DNA of 6,112 nucleotides from Desulfobacterales bacterium (lineage in GTDB: Bacteria > Desulfobacterota > Desulfobacteria > Desulfobacterales > ETH-SRB1), in assembly GCA_030669465.1 (NCBI GenBank), contig DAOVDN010000078.1:1-6112 (forward strand), written 5' to 3'. How positions within the stretch are numbered: position 1 is the first letter of the stretch; each line of letters starts with the position of its first letter. The notes beneath the pieces are model-generated. The model ran no database searches, was not told where the DNA came from, and worked only from the letters and a program-made list of their open reading frames with translations. This document shows positions 1 through 6,112 of this stretch, piece by piece. The position numbers were made by a program, and so were the translations under genes.

Positions 1-2824
1 CAGGATCAATGGTTACTATAAAACGACCGGCGGATTCTGAAAATAAGATAACATCATTACGATGAATCTGATCTGCCGGTACAAGACCGAGGTCAACATT
101 CATGCCAAGATTGCCTCCCATGGCAACCATTGCCAGATGCAGACCCAGACCGCCGCGGTATATGCCGTGGGCAGAGGCCGCCAGCTCTTTTTCAAAGGCA
201 CGGGCAAGCCCCCTGTAAACCGGTATGAACTGATCAGGCAGGACCTTGGGAACATTAAGACCTGTATATCCAAAATGCTCATAGTACTCAGATCCTCCAA
301 GTTCGTTGCGCGTAGCGCCAAGGATGTAGACCAGATCTCCCGGAATCTTGCCATCCATCGTAACACATTTTGTTATATCATCAATAACGGATATAGTAGA
401 AAACTGGAGTGTTTCAAGAGCCGAAACTTTGTGGATTTCTCCGTATTTTCCCGCAAGGTGTCCATCAACGTACATACTATCCTTGCCTGAAAGGAGCGGT
501 ATTTCATAAGACGAACAGATTTCACGAAGTGCCTTGCATGAGCGTACCAGTTGCGCTGCCTTGAATTTTCCGTCAGGGTTATCTTTGGGATGATAGGCGA
601 TATCCGGCCAGCAGAAATTATCTACACCGCCTATATGTTCTAAATCCGCTCCAACAGCAATTAGCCTGCGCACAGCTTCATCAATAACGCAGCTTGTCAT
701 ATGAAATGCATCTATTGCTGAATAGGCCGGCATCAGAGCCTGGGCAAAAGCAAGACCCTTTTCGGAATCAAGCAGAGGCCTTATAACGGCAGCATCGCTG
801 TTAACATCATGATCTGCGCCGACAAGCGGCTTAATTACGCTTGTGCCCTGAACTTCATGGTCATACTGCCGGCTTATCCATTCCCTGGAACATATATTGG
901 GGCGTGAAAGAAGATCGATCAGCAAGCCTTCATAGTCGCCGGGTTCTTTGAAAACAGGCTCAAACAGCCCCCGTCTATCCGGAGGCTGCCACTGGGCATC
1001 AAACTCCCACTGCGGAAAACCGGAAGTTAAAAAATCGATGTCAATAAAAGCACAGGTCCTGCCGTTGTATGTGATATGGAGTTTGCCCGAATCAGTATAC
1101 CTGCCGATAACCGTGCTCTCAACAGCATGTTTTTCTGAAAGCTTTAAAAAGCGGTCCAGATGCTCAGGACTGACCGCGACAGTCATACGCTCCTGGGATT
1201 CCGAAATCCAGATCTCCCACTGGTCAAGCCCCTCATATTTTAAGGGAACCTTTTCAAGTTGAACCTCGCACCCGTTGGAAAACCGGGCTGTTTCCCCGAC
1301 TGATGATGAAAGTCCTCCTCCGCCATTGTCTGTAATAAAGCTTATAAGCCCCTCGTCGCGGGCTTCTAAAAGGAAATCGTGCATCTTTTTCTGGGTATAT
1401 GGGTCACCTATCTGAACATGACCGGCAGGAGTATGCTCGGAAAAAGACTCTGACGCAGCGGTCACGCCGTGGATCCCGTCTTTGCCGACCCTCCCGCCGC
1501 ACATAACAACCAGATCTTTAGGAGATATACTCTTCTGTTCCGCTGGTTCTCCCTTTACCACAGACGGCATAATGCCTATAGCCGTTACAAAAACAAGACA
1601 CTTGCCCATATAGCCATGGTCAAAAACAACCTGGCCAAATGTTGTGGGGATTCCGCTCTTGTTGCCGCCGTCGCGTACCCCTTCTATAACACCATCTAAA
1701 AGACGTCTTGGATGGAGATGCGGCATAAGATCCCCGCTATAATCTCTATTTCCGACACAGAACCCGTAGCCGCCCATAACAAGCTTTGCCCCTTTTCCTG
1801 TGCCCATGGGATCACGGTATATTCCCACAATACCCGTTATAGCGCCGCCATATGCCTCCATGTTGGACGGAGAATTGTGGGTTTCACCGGTAATAACGTA
1901 ATAGTGATCATTGTCAAAACGCGCAACACCGGCATTATCCCACAAAACCGACACAACCCACGGCTTTTCCTCCTTTAACTTTAAGGTAGGAGACTCGATG
2001 CAGGTTTTAAAAAGATTGTCCATAACCTGTCGTTGACCTGTTGCAAGATCGAGATAACGGAACAGCCCACGAAAGGTATTATGGTTGCAATGATCGCTTC
2101 TGGCCTGGGAAATATATTCAAGTTCAATGTCTGTGGGATCTGAAAGGCCGACCATTGCCCGCTCTGCCCGGACATCTCTGTCCAGAAAATAGGCTCTTAT
2201 AGCCGGAACATCATTTGGATTCAAAGCCAGGTTACGCTCATCACTGATCTTCATAAGGGTTGAGTCGCTGTCAATTGGAATTGTTGCAACGCTGGGATTG
2301 TGGTCGAGTTTGACTTTTGGTATGATAAGACCGATTCCTTTTGTAGAATCCCAATCCTTATTTGCAAAAATCTTCCACTGCTGGACGATGTCATTGGCTA
2401 AAAGCTCGCCGGCTATTTTACCTACGTCTTTTGCCGCAAGACCTGTGCCCTTCAAGCAGTAACGTTTTGATGTATATACCGCTTCATCTTTGGCCGGCTT
2501 TATTCCTAAAATATCTTCAATAGCCTCAACAGCAGTACTGCCGGGGTTATCCTTTACGCCGGGCCTGTAGCCAACCCAGATAGACCAGTCAAATTCGATT
2601 GGAAGAGGATCAAAAGATGAGACCTCTGTTACAGGGTTTGTAAAGATTTCTGTTTGAATCTTTTTCAACTGCTCTGTCGACAGGTCTGCATCAATTGTGA
2701 CTATGTGTATGGTGCGGACTTGTGCGAGCTCGATTCCAAAATAATCCAGAGCCTTCTTGCGAACACCTTCGCCTTCAGCGTCAAAAAGATCGGATTTTAA
2801 TGCTATTTCGAGTCGATACGGCAT
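1..2824 (-). CDS. purL: Phosphoribosylformylglycinamidine synthase with PurS-like N-terminus (3' end beyond window)
   Basis: Catalyses the ATP- and glutamine-dependent conversion of FGAR to FGAM in de novo purine synthesis, in the cytoplasm. I translated the frame from the ATG at 2824-2822 to the left edge: 941 complete codons, no stop and no frameshift. Residues about 3-70 and 80-153 look like two successive PurS-type folds (GYRPGVKDNPG at 85-95; NPVTE at 63-67). Catalytic-domain motifs follow: SDHC with the invariant His at 245, ETHNSPS at 314-320, GGRVGKDGIHG at 443-453, DNGGGGLSSS at 499-508, SGKDSM at 779-784, GGSEY at 843-847. The visible end, FSESAGRF, lies in the second AIRS C-terminal domain. 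In two-protein relatives about 50 residues would remain; a fused C-terminal glutaminase cannot be excluded. The Shine-Dalgarno is weak (GGA about 10 nt upstream). It follows rseP after 167 bp holding an inverted-repeat element. Confidence 0.95.
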   Translation of the reverse strand, partial: MPYRLEIALKSDLFDAEGEGVRKKALDYFGIELAQVRTIHIVTIDADLSTEQLKKIQTEIFTNPVTEVSSFDPLPIEFDWSIWVGYRPGVKDNPGSTAVEAIEDILGIKPAKDEAVYTSKRYCLKGTGLAAKDVGKIAGELLANDIVQQWKIFANKDWDSTKGIGLIIPKVKLDHNPSVATIPIDSDSTLMKISDERNLALNPNDVPAIRAYFLDRDVRAERAMVGLSDPTDIELEYISQARSDHCNHNTFRGLFRYLDLATGQRQVMDNLFKTCIESPTLKLKEEKPWVVSVLWDNAGVARFDNDHYYVITGETHNSPSNMEAYGGAITGIVGIYRDPMGTGKGAKLVMGGYGFCVGNRDYSGDLMPHLHPRRLLDGVIEGVRDGGNKSGIPTTFGQVVFDHGYMGKCLVFVTAIGIMPSVVKGEPAEQKSISPKDLVVMCGGRVGKDGIHGVTAASESFSEHTPAGHVQIGDPYTQKKMHDFLLEARDEGLISFITDNGGGGLSSSVGETARFSNGCEVQLEKVPLKYEGLDQWEIWISESQERMTVAVSPEHLDRFLKLSEKHAVESTVIGRYTDSGKLHITYNGRTCAFIDIDFLTSGFPQWEFDAQWQPPDRRGLFEPVFKEPGDYEGLLIDLLSRPNICSREWISRQYDHEVQGTSVIKPLVGADHDVNSDAAVIRPLLDSEKGLAFAQALMPAYSAIDAFHMTSCVIDEAVRRLIAVGADLEHIGGVDNFCWPDIAYHPKDNPDGKFKAAQLVRSCKALREICSSYEIPLLSGKDSMYVDGHLAGKYGEIHKVSALETLQFSTISVIDDITKCVTMDGKIPGDLVYILGATRNELGGSEYYEHFGYTGLNVPKVLPDQFIPVYRGLARAFEKELAASAHGIYRGGLGLHLAMVAMGGNLGMNVDLGLVPADQIHRNDVILFSESAGRFIVTIDP

Positions 2825-2848
2825 GATGATAGATTCCAAACTTTCGTG

Positions 2849-2880
2849 CTTTTGTGATAATTAAAAGGCCTTTTGTGATA
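2849..2880. repeat. 11-bp direct repeat pair flanking a 12-bp palindrome, upstream of purL
   Basis: The sequence cttttgtgata occurs at 2849-2859 and again at 2870-2880, a 21-bp period. Between and partly overlapping them is the perfect palindrome aaaaggcctttt (2863-2874). The pair lies 25-56 bp upstream of the purL start, next to the larger inverted-repeat element. Two copies two helical turns apart could be an operator, or simply a short duplication. No regulator or recognisable binding consensus can be named from the sequence. Confidence 0.5.
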
Positions 2881-2989
2881 GCCGCCACGTAGGGCGGCCC
2901 TACCGTTAATCAAGGGTATGAACCTCAGAGCGATATGGTATTTTTCCATTTGGATGTTGCATCCCGGTAGGGCCGTCCTACGTGGCGGC
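2881..2989. repeat. 109-bp MITE-like or REP-like element with 25-bp inverted repeats
   Basis: The left arm (2881-2905) and right arm (2965-2989) are reverse complements over 25 bp with one mismatch, enclosing 59 bp of AT-richer sequence. Each arm contains its own small palindrome: gtagggc-g-gccctac at 2889-2903 is perfect, and the copy at 2967-2981 has one mismatch. The loop carries a further small hairpin (ggatg/catcc, 2952-2964). The arms are much more GC-rich than the surroundings. The element fills most of the rseP-purL gap and its right arm ends 2 bp past the rseP stop codon. It has no coding capacity and no clear target-site duplication. It is most likely a dispersed non-autonomous repeat that also folds in the rseP-purL transcript. 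It lacks a U-tract, so it is not a classic intrinsic terminator, though it could protect the rseP mRNA 3' end. Confidence 0.75.
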
Positions 2990-2991
2990 CT

Positions 2992-4059
2992 TTAACTAAA
3001 AAATATGCGTGCAATATCATTATAAAATACATATACCATCAGCAAGATTAATATAACGATACCTACCTGCTGTGCAATTTCGCGTATCCTTATATTGACA
3101 GGACGTCCTGTTACAGCCTCGACAAAAAAGAAAATCAGATGGCCTCCGTCCAAAACCGGTATCGGAAGAAAATTGATGACACCGAGATTAATGCTAAGGA
3201 TTGCTATAAAAAACACCAGGCTGGCTATGCCTTCCCTGGCCTGTTGTCCTGCCATCTGGGCAATCATGATTGGGCCGCCCAGGGTTTTTGTAGAAATGGT
3301 GCCCTGCAACAGCTTTACAATGCTGGTTACAGTCAGTTCTGAAATCCTGTAGGTCTGAATCATGCTCTCCGAAAGAGCCTGAAATGGATTCAAATCCTTT
3401 GAATATACATCACCGGAAGATGTAATTCCGATTACATAGCGCTCTACATCCTCGCCAAATATATTTTTCGCCTGTTTAAGTTCCGGCGTAACATATATGA
3501 CATTTAAAGATTCTCCACGACGCACAGATACTGCAAGGCTTTTCCCATTGCTTGCATTAATGATTTTTGCCATCTTTTCCCAGCTTTCAATATCACATCC
3601 GTCAATCGCCAGTATGAGATCGCCATTCTCAAGCCCGGCCCTGTAAGCGGGAGTATCTTCTTGAACCGTTCCAATTGAAGGTTTTAGAACAAAGGCACCG
3701 GAAATTTGAAAAATTCCAAAGAATATTACCACGGCAAGAAAAAAATTGAAAAGAGGACCGGCTGCAACAATTAAAATTCGTTTAAATACATGCTTGTGTG
3801 TAAAGGAGAAATGTATATCAGCAGGATCAACTTCAGCACCTGGTTCTTCTCCCACCATTTTAATATACCCGCCAAGAGGTATGGCGGAGATACGATAATC
3901 CGTAATGCCTATCTTTTTGCTGAACAACTTTGGGCCAAAGCCTAGTGAAAATCTCTTAACTCCAACCCCGAACAACCTGGCGACAAGGAAATGGCCAAGC
4001 TCATGAAAAAAAATAAGTATTCCTAAGACTATGACAAATGCAAAGATACTTGTGCTCAT
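2992..4059 (-). CDS. rseP: RseP/MmpA-type site-2 intramembrane zinc metalloprotease
   Basis: Polytopic inner-membrane protease (M50 family) that performs the second cut of regulated intramembrane proteolysis, classically on anti-sigma factors, and clears signal-peptide remnants. At 355 residues it has the common single-PDZ length; the E. coli protein is about 450 with two PDZ domains. The first membrane helix contains the zinc motif HELGH (19-23). GPLFNF (101-106) begins the second conserved helix. A PDZ domain spans about 125-190 (AYRAGLENGDLILAIDG). The third zinc ligand is D304 within NFLPIPVLDGGH (296-307), and a final helix covers about 331-350. Key residues are all present, so it should be active. 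The ATG at 4059-4057 sits directly before the first helix, as expected; the ribosome site is weak (AAAAGACG). It lies 115 bp after dxr in the same orientation. Its substrate is not evident, since no anti-sigma factor is nearby. Confidence 0.95.
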   Translation of the reverse strand: MSTSIFAFVIVLGILIFFHELGHFLVARLFGVGVKRFSLGFGPKLFSKKIGITDYRISAIPLGGYIKMVGEEPGAEVDPADIHFSFTHKHVFKRILIVAAGPLFNFFLAVVIFFGIFQISGAFVLKPSIGTVQEDTPAYRAGLENGDLILAIDGCDIESWEKMAKIINASNGKSLAVSVRRGESLNVIYVTPELKQAKNIFGEDVERYVIGITSSGDVYSKDLNPFQALSESMIQTYRISELTVTSIVKLLQGTISTKTLGGPIMIAQMAGQQAREGIASLVFFIAILSINLGVINFLPIPVLDGGHLIFFFVEAVTGRPVNIRIREIAQQVGIVILILLMVYVFYNDIARIFFS

Positions 4060-4075
4060 AACGTCTTTTGTTGTT

Positions 4076-4127
4076 TGTAACCGTTCACGTTTTCTTTCGC
4101 CCGGTTGTAAAGTTTGTCACGGTTACA
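4076..4127. repeat. 9-bp inverted repeat in the dxr-rseP gap
   Basis: The arms tgtaaccgt (4076-4084) and acggttaca (4119-4127) are perfect reverse complements separated by 34 bp. A related half-motif, cggttgtaa, lies inside the loop at 4102-4110. Next to it, gttaatt repeats directly at 4134-4140 and 4148-4154. The rest of the 4060-4174 gap is AT-rich and holds no gene. There is no T-tract after the stem in the transcribed direction, so a terminator is unlikely. A regulator site or a leader structure ahead of rseP is possible but unproven. Confidence 0.45.
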
Positions 4128-4174
4128 TTATTTGTTAATTGTTATCAGTTAATTAGTCAACGATTAGCTGCTCA

Positions 4175-5329
4175 CTATCTTATCAGCTCACCAGCCGTTT
4201 CTCTGGCCCACTTATCAGCTTCTATAATATCAAATAATGTCGGATTTGCAACAACAGAGTGTTTCTCCATTGTTTTGCTGATAACCTCCGGTATTTTGAC
4301 AAATGATATGCGCTGCTTTAAAAAAGCCTGCACAGCAGCCTCGTTTGCTGCATTTAATACTGCGGGAAGTGTTCCTCCGGTTTCGCAGGCTTTAAAGGCC
4401 AGGGTAAGACAGGGAAATTTTTCTAAATCCGGCTGCTGAAAGGTAAGCGCCCCGATATTTACAAAATCCGGTATTGGTTGATTTAATGGAAGACGTTCAG
4501 GATATGATATGGCGTACGCTATAGCGCCCTTCATATCAGGGATGCCTAACTGGGCAATTACTGATCCATCTTGATAAGCAACCATTGAGTGAACCACGCT
4601 CTGTGGATGGATCAAAATTTCAATTACATCATGTGAAACTCCAAAGAGATATTTAGCCTCTATAACCTCAAGGCCCTTGTTCATAAGTGTGGCCGAATCG
4701 ATGCTTATCTTTTTGCCCATCTGCCATGTTGGATGATCCAGAGCATCTTCCGGTTTTATTTTTGCAAATTCATCTGCAGGCGTGTTTAAAAACGGACCTC
4801 CTGAGGCTGTAAGAAGTATCTTGCGCAGATCCTTCCTCCGGTGCCCGGCAATACATTGAAAGATTGCGCTGTGCTCGCTATCGACAGGAAGTATCTTTAC
4901 GCCCTTTTCGTCCGCTCTTTTTACAACAATCTCGCCGGCCATCACAAGAGTTTCCTTGTTAGCCAGAGCTATTGTTTTTCCGGCTTCTATTGCAGCCAGA
5001 GTCGGCATCAGACCGGCCGCACCCACTATTGCAACTACAACCATGTCAACGGAACCATGTGTGGCTGCAGCCCTGTATCCGTCTTCTCCGTACATTATTT
5101 CAACACCGGTTCCCGCGGGAAGTATCTCTTTCAGCTCAAGAGCTTTTCTTTCATCAAGAACTACCGCTATTTCAGGACGGAACCGTTCGATCTGCTTTGC
5201 AAGCAATGCAACATTGCTTGCGGCTGCAAGCGCTTTAACCGCAAACCGCTCCGGAAAGAGCTCTACAATTTCAAGAACATTACAACCTATAGATCCGGTA
5301 GATCCGAGTATGGAAAGTAGTTTCAACAC
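4175..5329 (-). CDS. dxr: 1-deoxy-D-xylulose 5-phosphate reductoisomerase
   Basis: Second enzyme of the MEP isoprenoid pathway: NADPH- and divalent-metal-dependent rearrangement and reduction of DXP to 2-C-methyl-D-erythritol 4-phosphate, in the cytoplasm; it is the target of fosmidomycin. The 384 residues are close to the family norm (398 in E. coli). The N-terminal NADPH loop GSTGSIG is at 9-15 and ALANKE at 121-126 carries K125. The metal ligands are D150 and E152 in PVDSEHS and E221 in NKGLEVIEA. The substrate-binding elements are SGGPF (176-180), HPTWQMGKK (199-207) and the SIDSATLMNKG stretch. HPQSVVHSM is at 241-249, followed by the C-terminal helical domain. The start is GTG (5329-5327), overlapping the cdsA stop by 7 bp. 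There is no good Shine-Dalgarno, so translation is probably coupled to cdsA. All catalytic residues are intact. Confidence 0.96.
   Translation of the reverse strand: MLKLLSILGSTGSIGCNVLEIVELFPERFAVKALAAASNVALLAKQIERFRPEIAVVLDERKALELKEILPAGTGVEIMYGEDGYRAAATHGSVDMVVVAIVGAAGLMPTLAAIEAGKTIALANKETLVMAGEIVVKRADEKGVKILPVDSEHSAIFQCIAGHRRKDLRKILLTASGGPFLNTPADEFAKIKPEDALDHPTWQMGKKISIDSATLMNKGLEVIEAKYLFGVSHDVIEILIHPQSVVHSMVAYQDGSVIAQLGIPDMKGAIAYAISYPERLPLNQPIPDFVNIGALTFQQPDLEKFPCLTLAFKACETGGTLPAVLNAANEAAVQAFLKQRISFVKIPEVISKTMEKHSVVANPTLFDIIEADKWARETAGELIR
5323..5329 (-). other. cdsA-dxr stop/start overlap (likely translational coupling)
   Basis: The cdsA stop TGA occupies 5325-5323 and the dxr GTG start occupies 5329-5327, giving a 7-bp overlap in different frames. 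The upstream stretch is A/T-rich (AAAGAATATATATT) and lacks a Shine-Dalgarno match, which favours re-initiation by ribosomes finishing cdsA. Confidence 0.6.
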
Positions 5330-6112
5330 AATATATATTCTTTAAAAAGAAACGCCACAGGAGCGGCAAACAAGAGAGCATCAATGCGATCCAGAACGCC
5401 TCCGTGTCCTGGAAGTATCACACCGGAGTCCTTTATATTGGCAGCCCGCTTAAGCTCGGATTCAAAGAGATCGCCAACCTGCCCGGCAACGCCAATTAAA
5501 AGAAAAAACAGGATGCTTAATCCCCATGGAAACAGCGGTAGAAAAAAAGACTTAAACAATGCACCTGCAGCCAGATTTGCAGCAAGCCCTCCGACAGAAC
5601 CCTCAATGGTCTTTCCAGGACTAACTGCGGGGCAAAGTTTGTGCCGTCCAAAATAGGAACCAACATAGTATGCTCCAATATCACCTGCAAAGACAATGCA
5701 TAATAGAAAAAAAATCCAGGTGATGCCGTCGTCTATCCCGCCTCTGATCAGAACAAGGTAAGAGAGAAATAATGGTATGTATATAATACCGAGAACCTGC
5801 ATTGCAACAATTTCCGGCGCTGATGAATCATGCTTGAATTGCCGCAGAGAGATCAAGCCCGAAATAACAAGATTTAAGGTAATAAGGCCGATAACAATAT
5901 CAAACGAATTTTTGTACGCAGCCCAGATAATCATGGGGCCTATGATAAAAGCTGAAAGCTGAAAGCAAGAAGCTGAAAGCTCAAAGCTGAAAGCTGAAAG
6001 CTGAATGATTCTAACCTTTGAGCTTTGAGCTTTGAGCTTTGAGCTTCCAGCTTTCATCTTTGACTTTTGATCTTTGACCTTTGAGCTTTCAACTTCTTGC
6101 TTTGAGCTTTGA
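5323..6112 (-). CDS. cdsA: Phosphatidate cytidylyltransferase with repeat-encoded N-terminal stretch (5' end beyond window)
   Basis: Integral membrane enzyme making CDP-diacylglycerol from phosphatidate and CTP, the branch point for bacterial phospholipids. Numbering from the in-frame ATG at 6057-6055 (244 residues), the family signature is complete: SELKR (200-204), KD (209-210), LPGHGGVLDRID (215-226). The upstream GDIGAYYVG (125-133) and SPGKTIEGSVGG (146-157) are also typical. Hydrophobic segments lie at about 52-72, 88-106, 112-124, 155-172, 180-195 and 226-240. The usual first two membrane helices are not visible. Residues 1-38 are translated from a heptamer repeat (heptads like SSKLKAQ and QLSAFSF). 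No stop occurs in frame from 6057 to the right edge, 18 more repeat-encoded codons, so the gene probably begins beyond the window. The ATG at 6057 lacks a good ribosome site but remains a possible start. The stop overlaps dxr. Confidence 0.88.
   Translation of the reverse strand, partial: QSSKQEVESSKVKDQKSKMKAGSSKLKAQSSKVRIIQLSAFSFELSASCFQLSAFIIGPMIIWAAYKNSFDIVIGLITLNLVISGLISLRQFKHDSSAPEIVAMQVLGIIYIPLFLSYLVLIRGGIDDGITWIFFLLCIVFAGDIGAYYVGSYFGRHKLCPAVSPGKTIEGSVGGLAANLAAGALFKSFFLPLFPWGLSILFFLLIGVAGQVGDLFESELKRAANIKDSGVILPGHGGVLDRIDALLFAAPVAFLFKEYILC
5950..6112. repeat. Degenerate heptanucleotide tandem array in two opposed blocks
   Basis: On the plus strand, 5950-6005 is built of agctgaa units with a few variants (a caagaag unit near 5966-5972, one agctcaa). 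After an 11-bp spacer (6006-6016), the block from 6017 to the edge is built of tttgagc and related tttganc units (tttgatc, tttgacc, tttgact). The second block is roughly the inverse of the first with one systematic difference per unit. One segment, 5961-5982, pairs with 6083-6104 at 20 of 22 positions, including the irregular cttcttg unit. The array lies inside the open reading frame of cdsA and continues past the window. Its low complexity contrasts sharply with the rest of cdsA. It looks like a short-sequence repeat prone to slippage rather than a CRISPR or an IS. Confidence 0.9.

Noticed and set aside
62..1978. Several plus-strand open frames of about 75-140 codons (62-490, 948-1262, 1469-1699, 1712-1978)
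   Set aside because: They lie antisense to the continuous, motif-rich purL frame and their translations show no recognisable domain.
100..2175. Short minus-strand frames at 100-366 and 1981-2175
   Set aside because: They are out-of-frame readings of purL itself, which is open across both stretches.
2881..2989. Intrinsic terminator after rseP
   Set aside because: The stem is long but has a 59-nt loop and is followed by GCTATCACAAAAGG rather than a U-tract in the transcribed direction.
4132..4160. Sigma-70-like promoter for rseP (TTGACT at 4160-4155, TAACAA at 4137-4132, 17-bp spacing)
   Set aside because: The -35 match is good, but the -10 matches the consensus at only half its positions in AT-rich sequence where chance matches are expected.
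3095..5962. Plus-strand open frames opposite rseP, dxr and cdsA (for example 3095-3352, 4068-4439, 4841-5320, 4956-5345, 5384-5656)
   Set aside because: They are antisense to intact genes with full catalytic motifs and have no coherent domain of their own.
5323..6057. cdsA as a pseudogene because of the missing N-terminal helices
   Set aside because: The catalytic signature is intact, there is no internal stop, and the frame remains open to the window edge, so the missing part may simply lie outside.
5950..6112. CRISPR array
   Set aside because: The units are 7 bp and contiguous with no unique spacers, so this is a simple tandem repeat.

Overview
The window reads as one co-directional block of four genes on the minus strand. 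In transcription order they are cdsA (5' end off the right edge), dxr, rseP and purL (3' end off the left edge). Nothing on the plus strand is supported as a gene. The moderate base composition, the cdsA-dxr-rseP order, the single-PDZ RseP and the roughly 1000-residue PurL with a PurS-like front end suggest a free-living Gram-negative bacterium. A Desulfobacterota-type (sulfate-reducer-like) lineage is my best guess. That placement is inference from gene order and protein style, not a database result.

Region by region: (1) 1-2824 is purL, a phosphoribosylformylglycinamidine synthase, intact as far as it can be read (941 full codons, no stop or frameshift). (2) 2825-2991 is non-coding and holds a 109-bp element bounded by near-perfect 25-bp inverted repeats, plus a short direct repeat close to the purL start. 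(3) 2992-4059 is rseP, a site-2 membrane metalloprotease. (4) 4060-4174 is a 115-bp AT-rich gap with a 9-bp inverted repeat and a small direct repeat. (5) 4175-5329 is dxr (GTG start), which overlaps the end of cdsA by 7 bp. (6) 5323 to the right edge is cdsA, whose N-terminal part is written in a degenerate heptanucleotide tandem array (5950-6112 and probably beyond).

The genes combine envelope biogenesis (CDP-diacylglycerol synthesis by CdsA, the MEP isoprenoid pathway by Dxr, intramembrane proteolysis by RseP) with a purine biosynthesis gene appended downstream. The cdsA-dxr-rseP trio is a classic bacterial neighbourhood, often preceded by uppS; uppS is not visible here.

The most unusual signal is in cdsA. 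The N-terminal membrane segments expected of the family are absent from the window. In their place is a 7-bp tandem repeat that stays open in the cdsA frame all the way to the window edge. It is either an in-frame repeat insertion in a loop of the enzyme or a repeat-mediated N-terminal replacement. I found no new multi-gene system.
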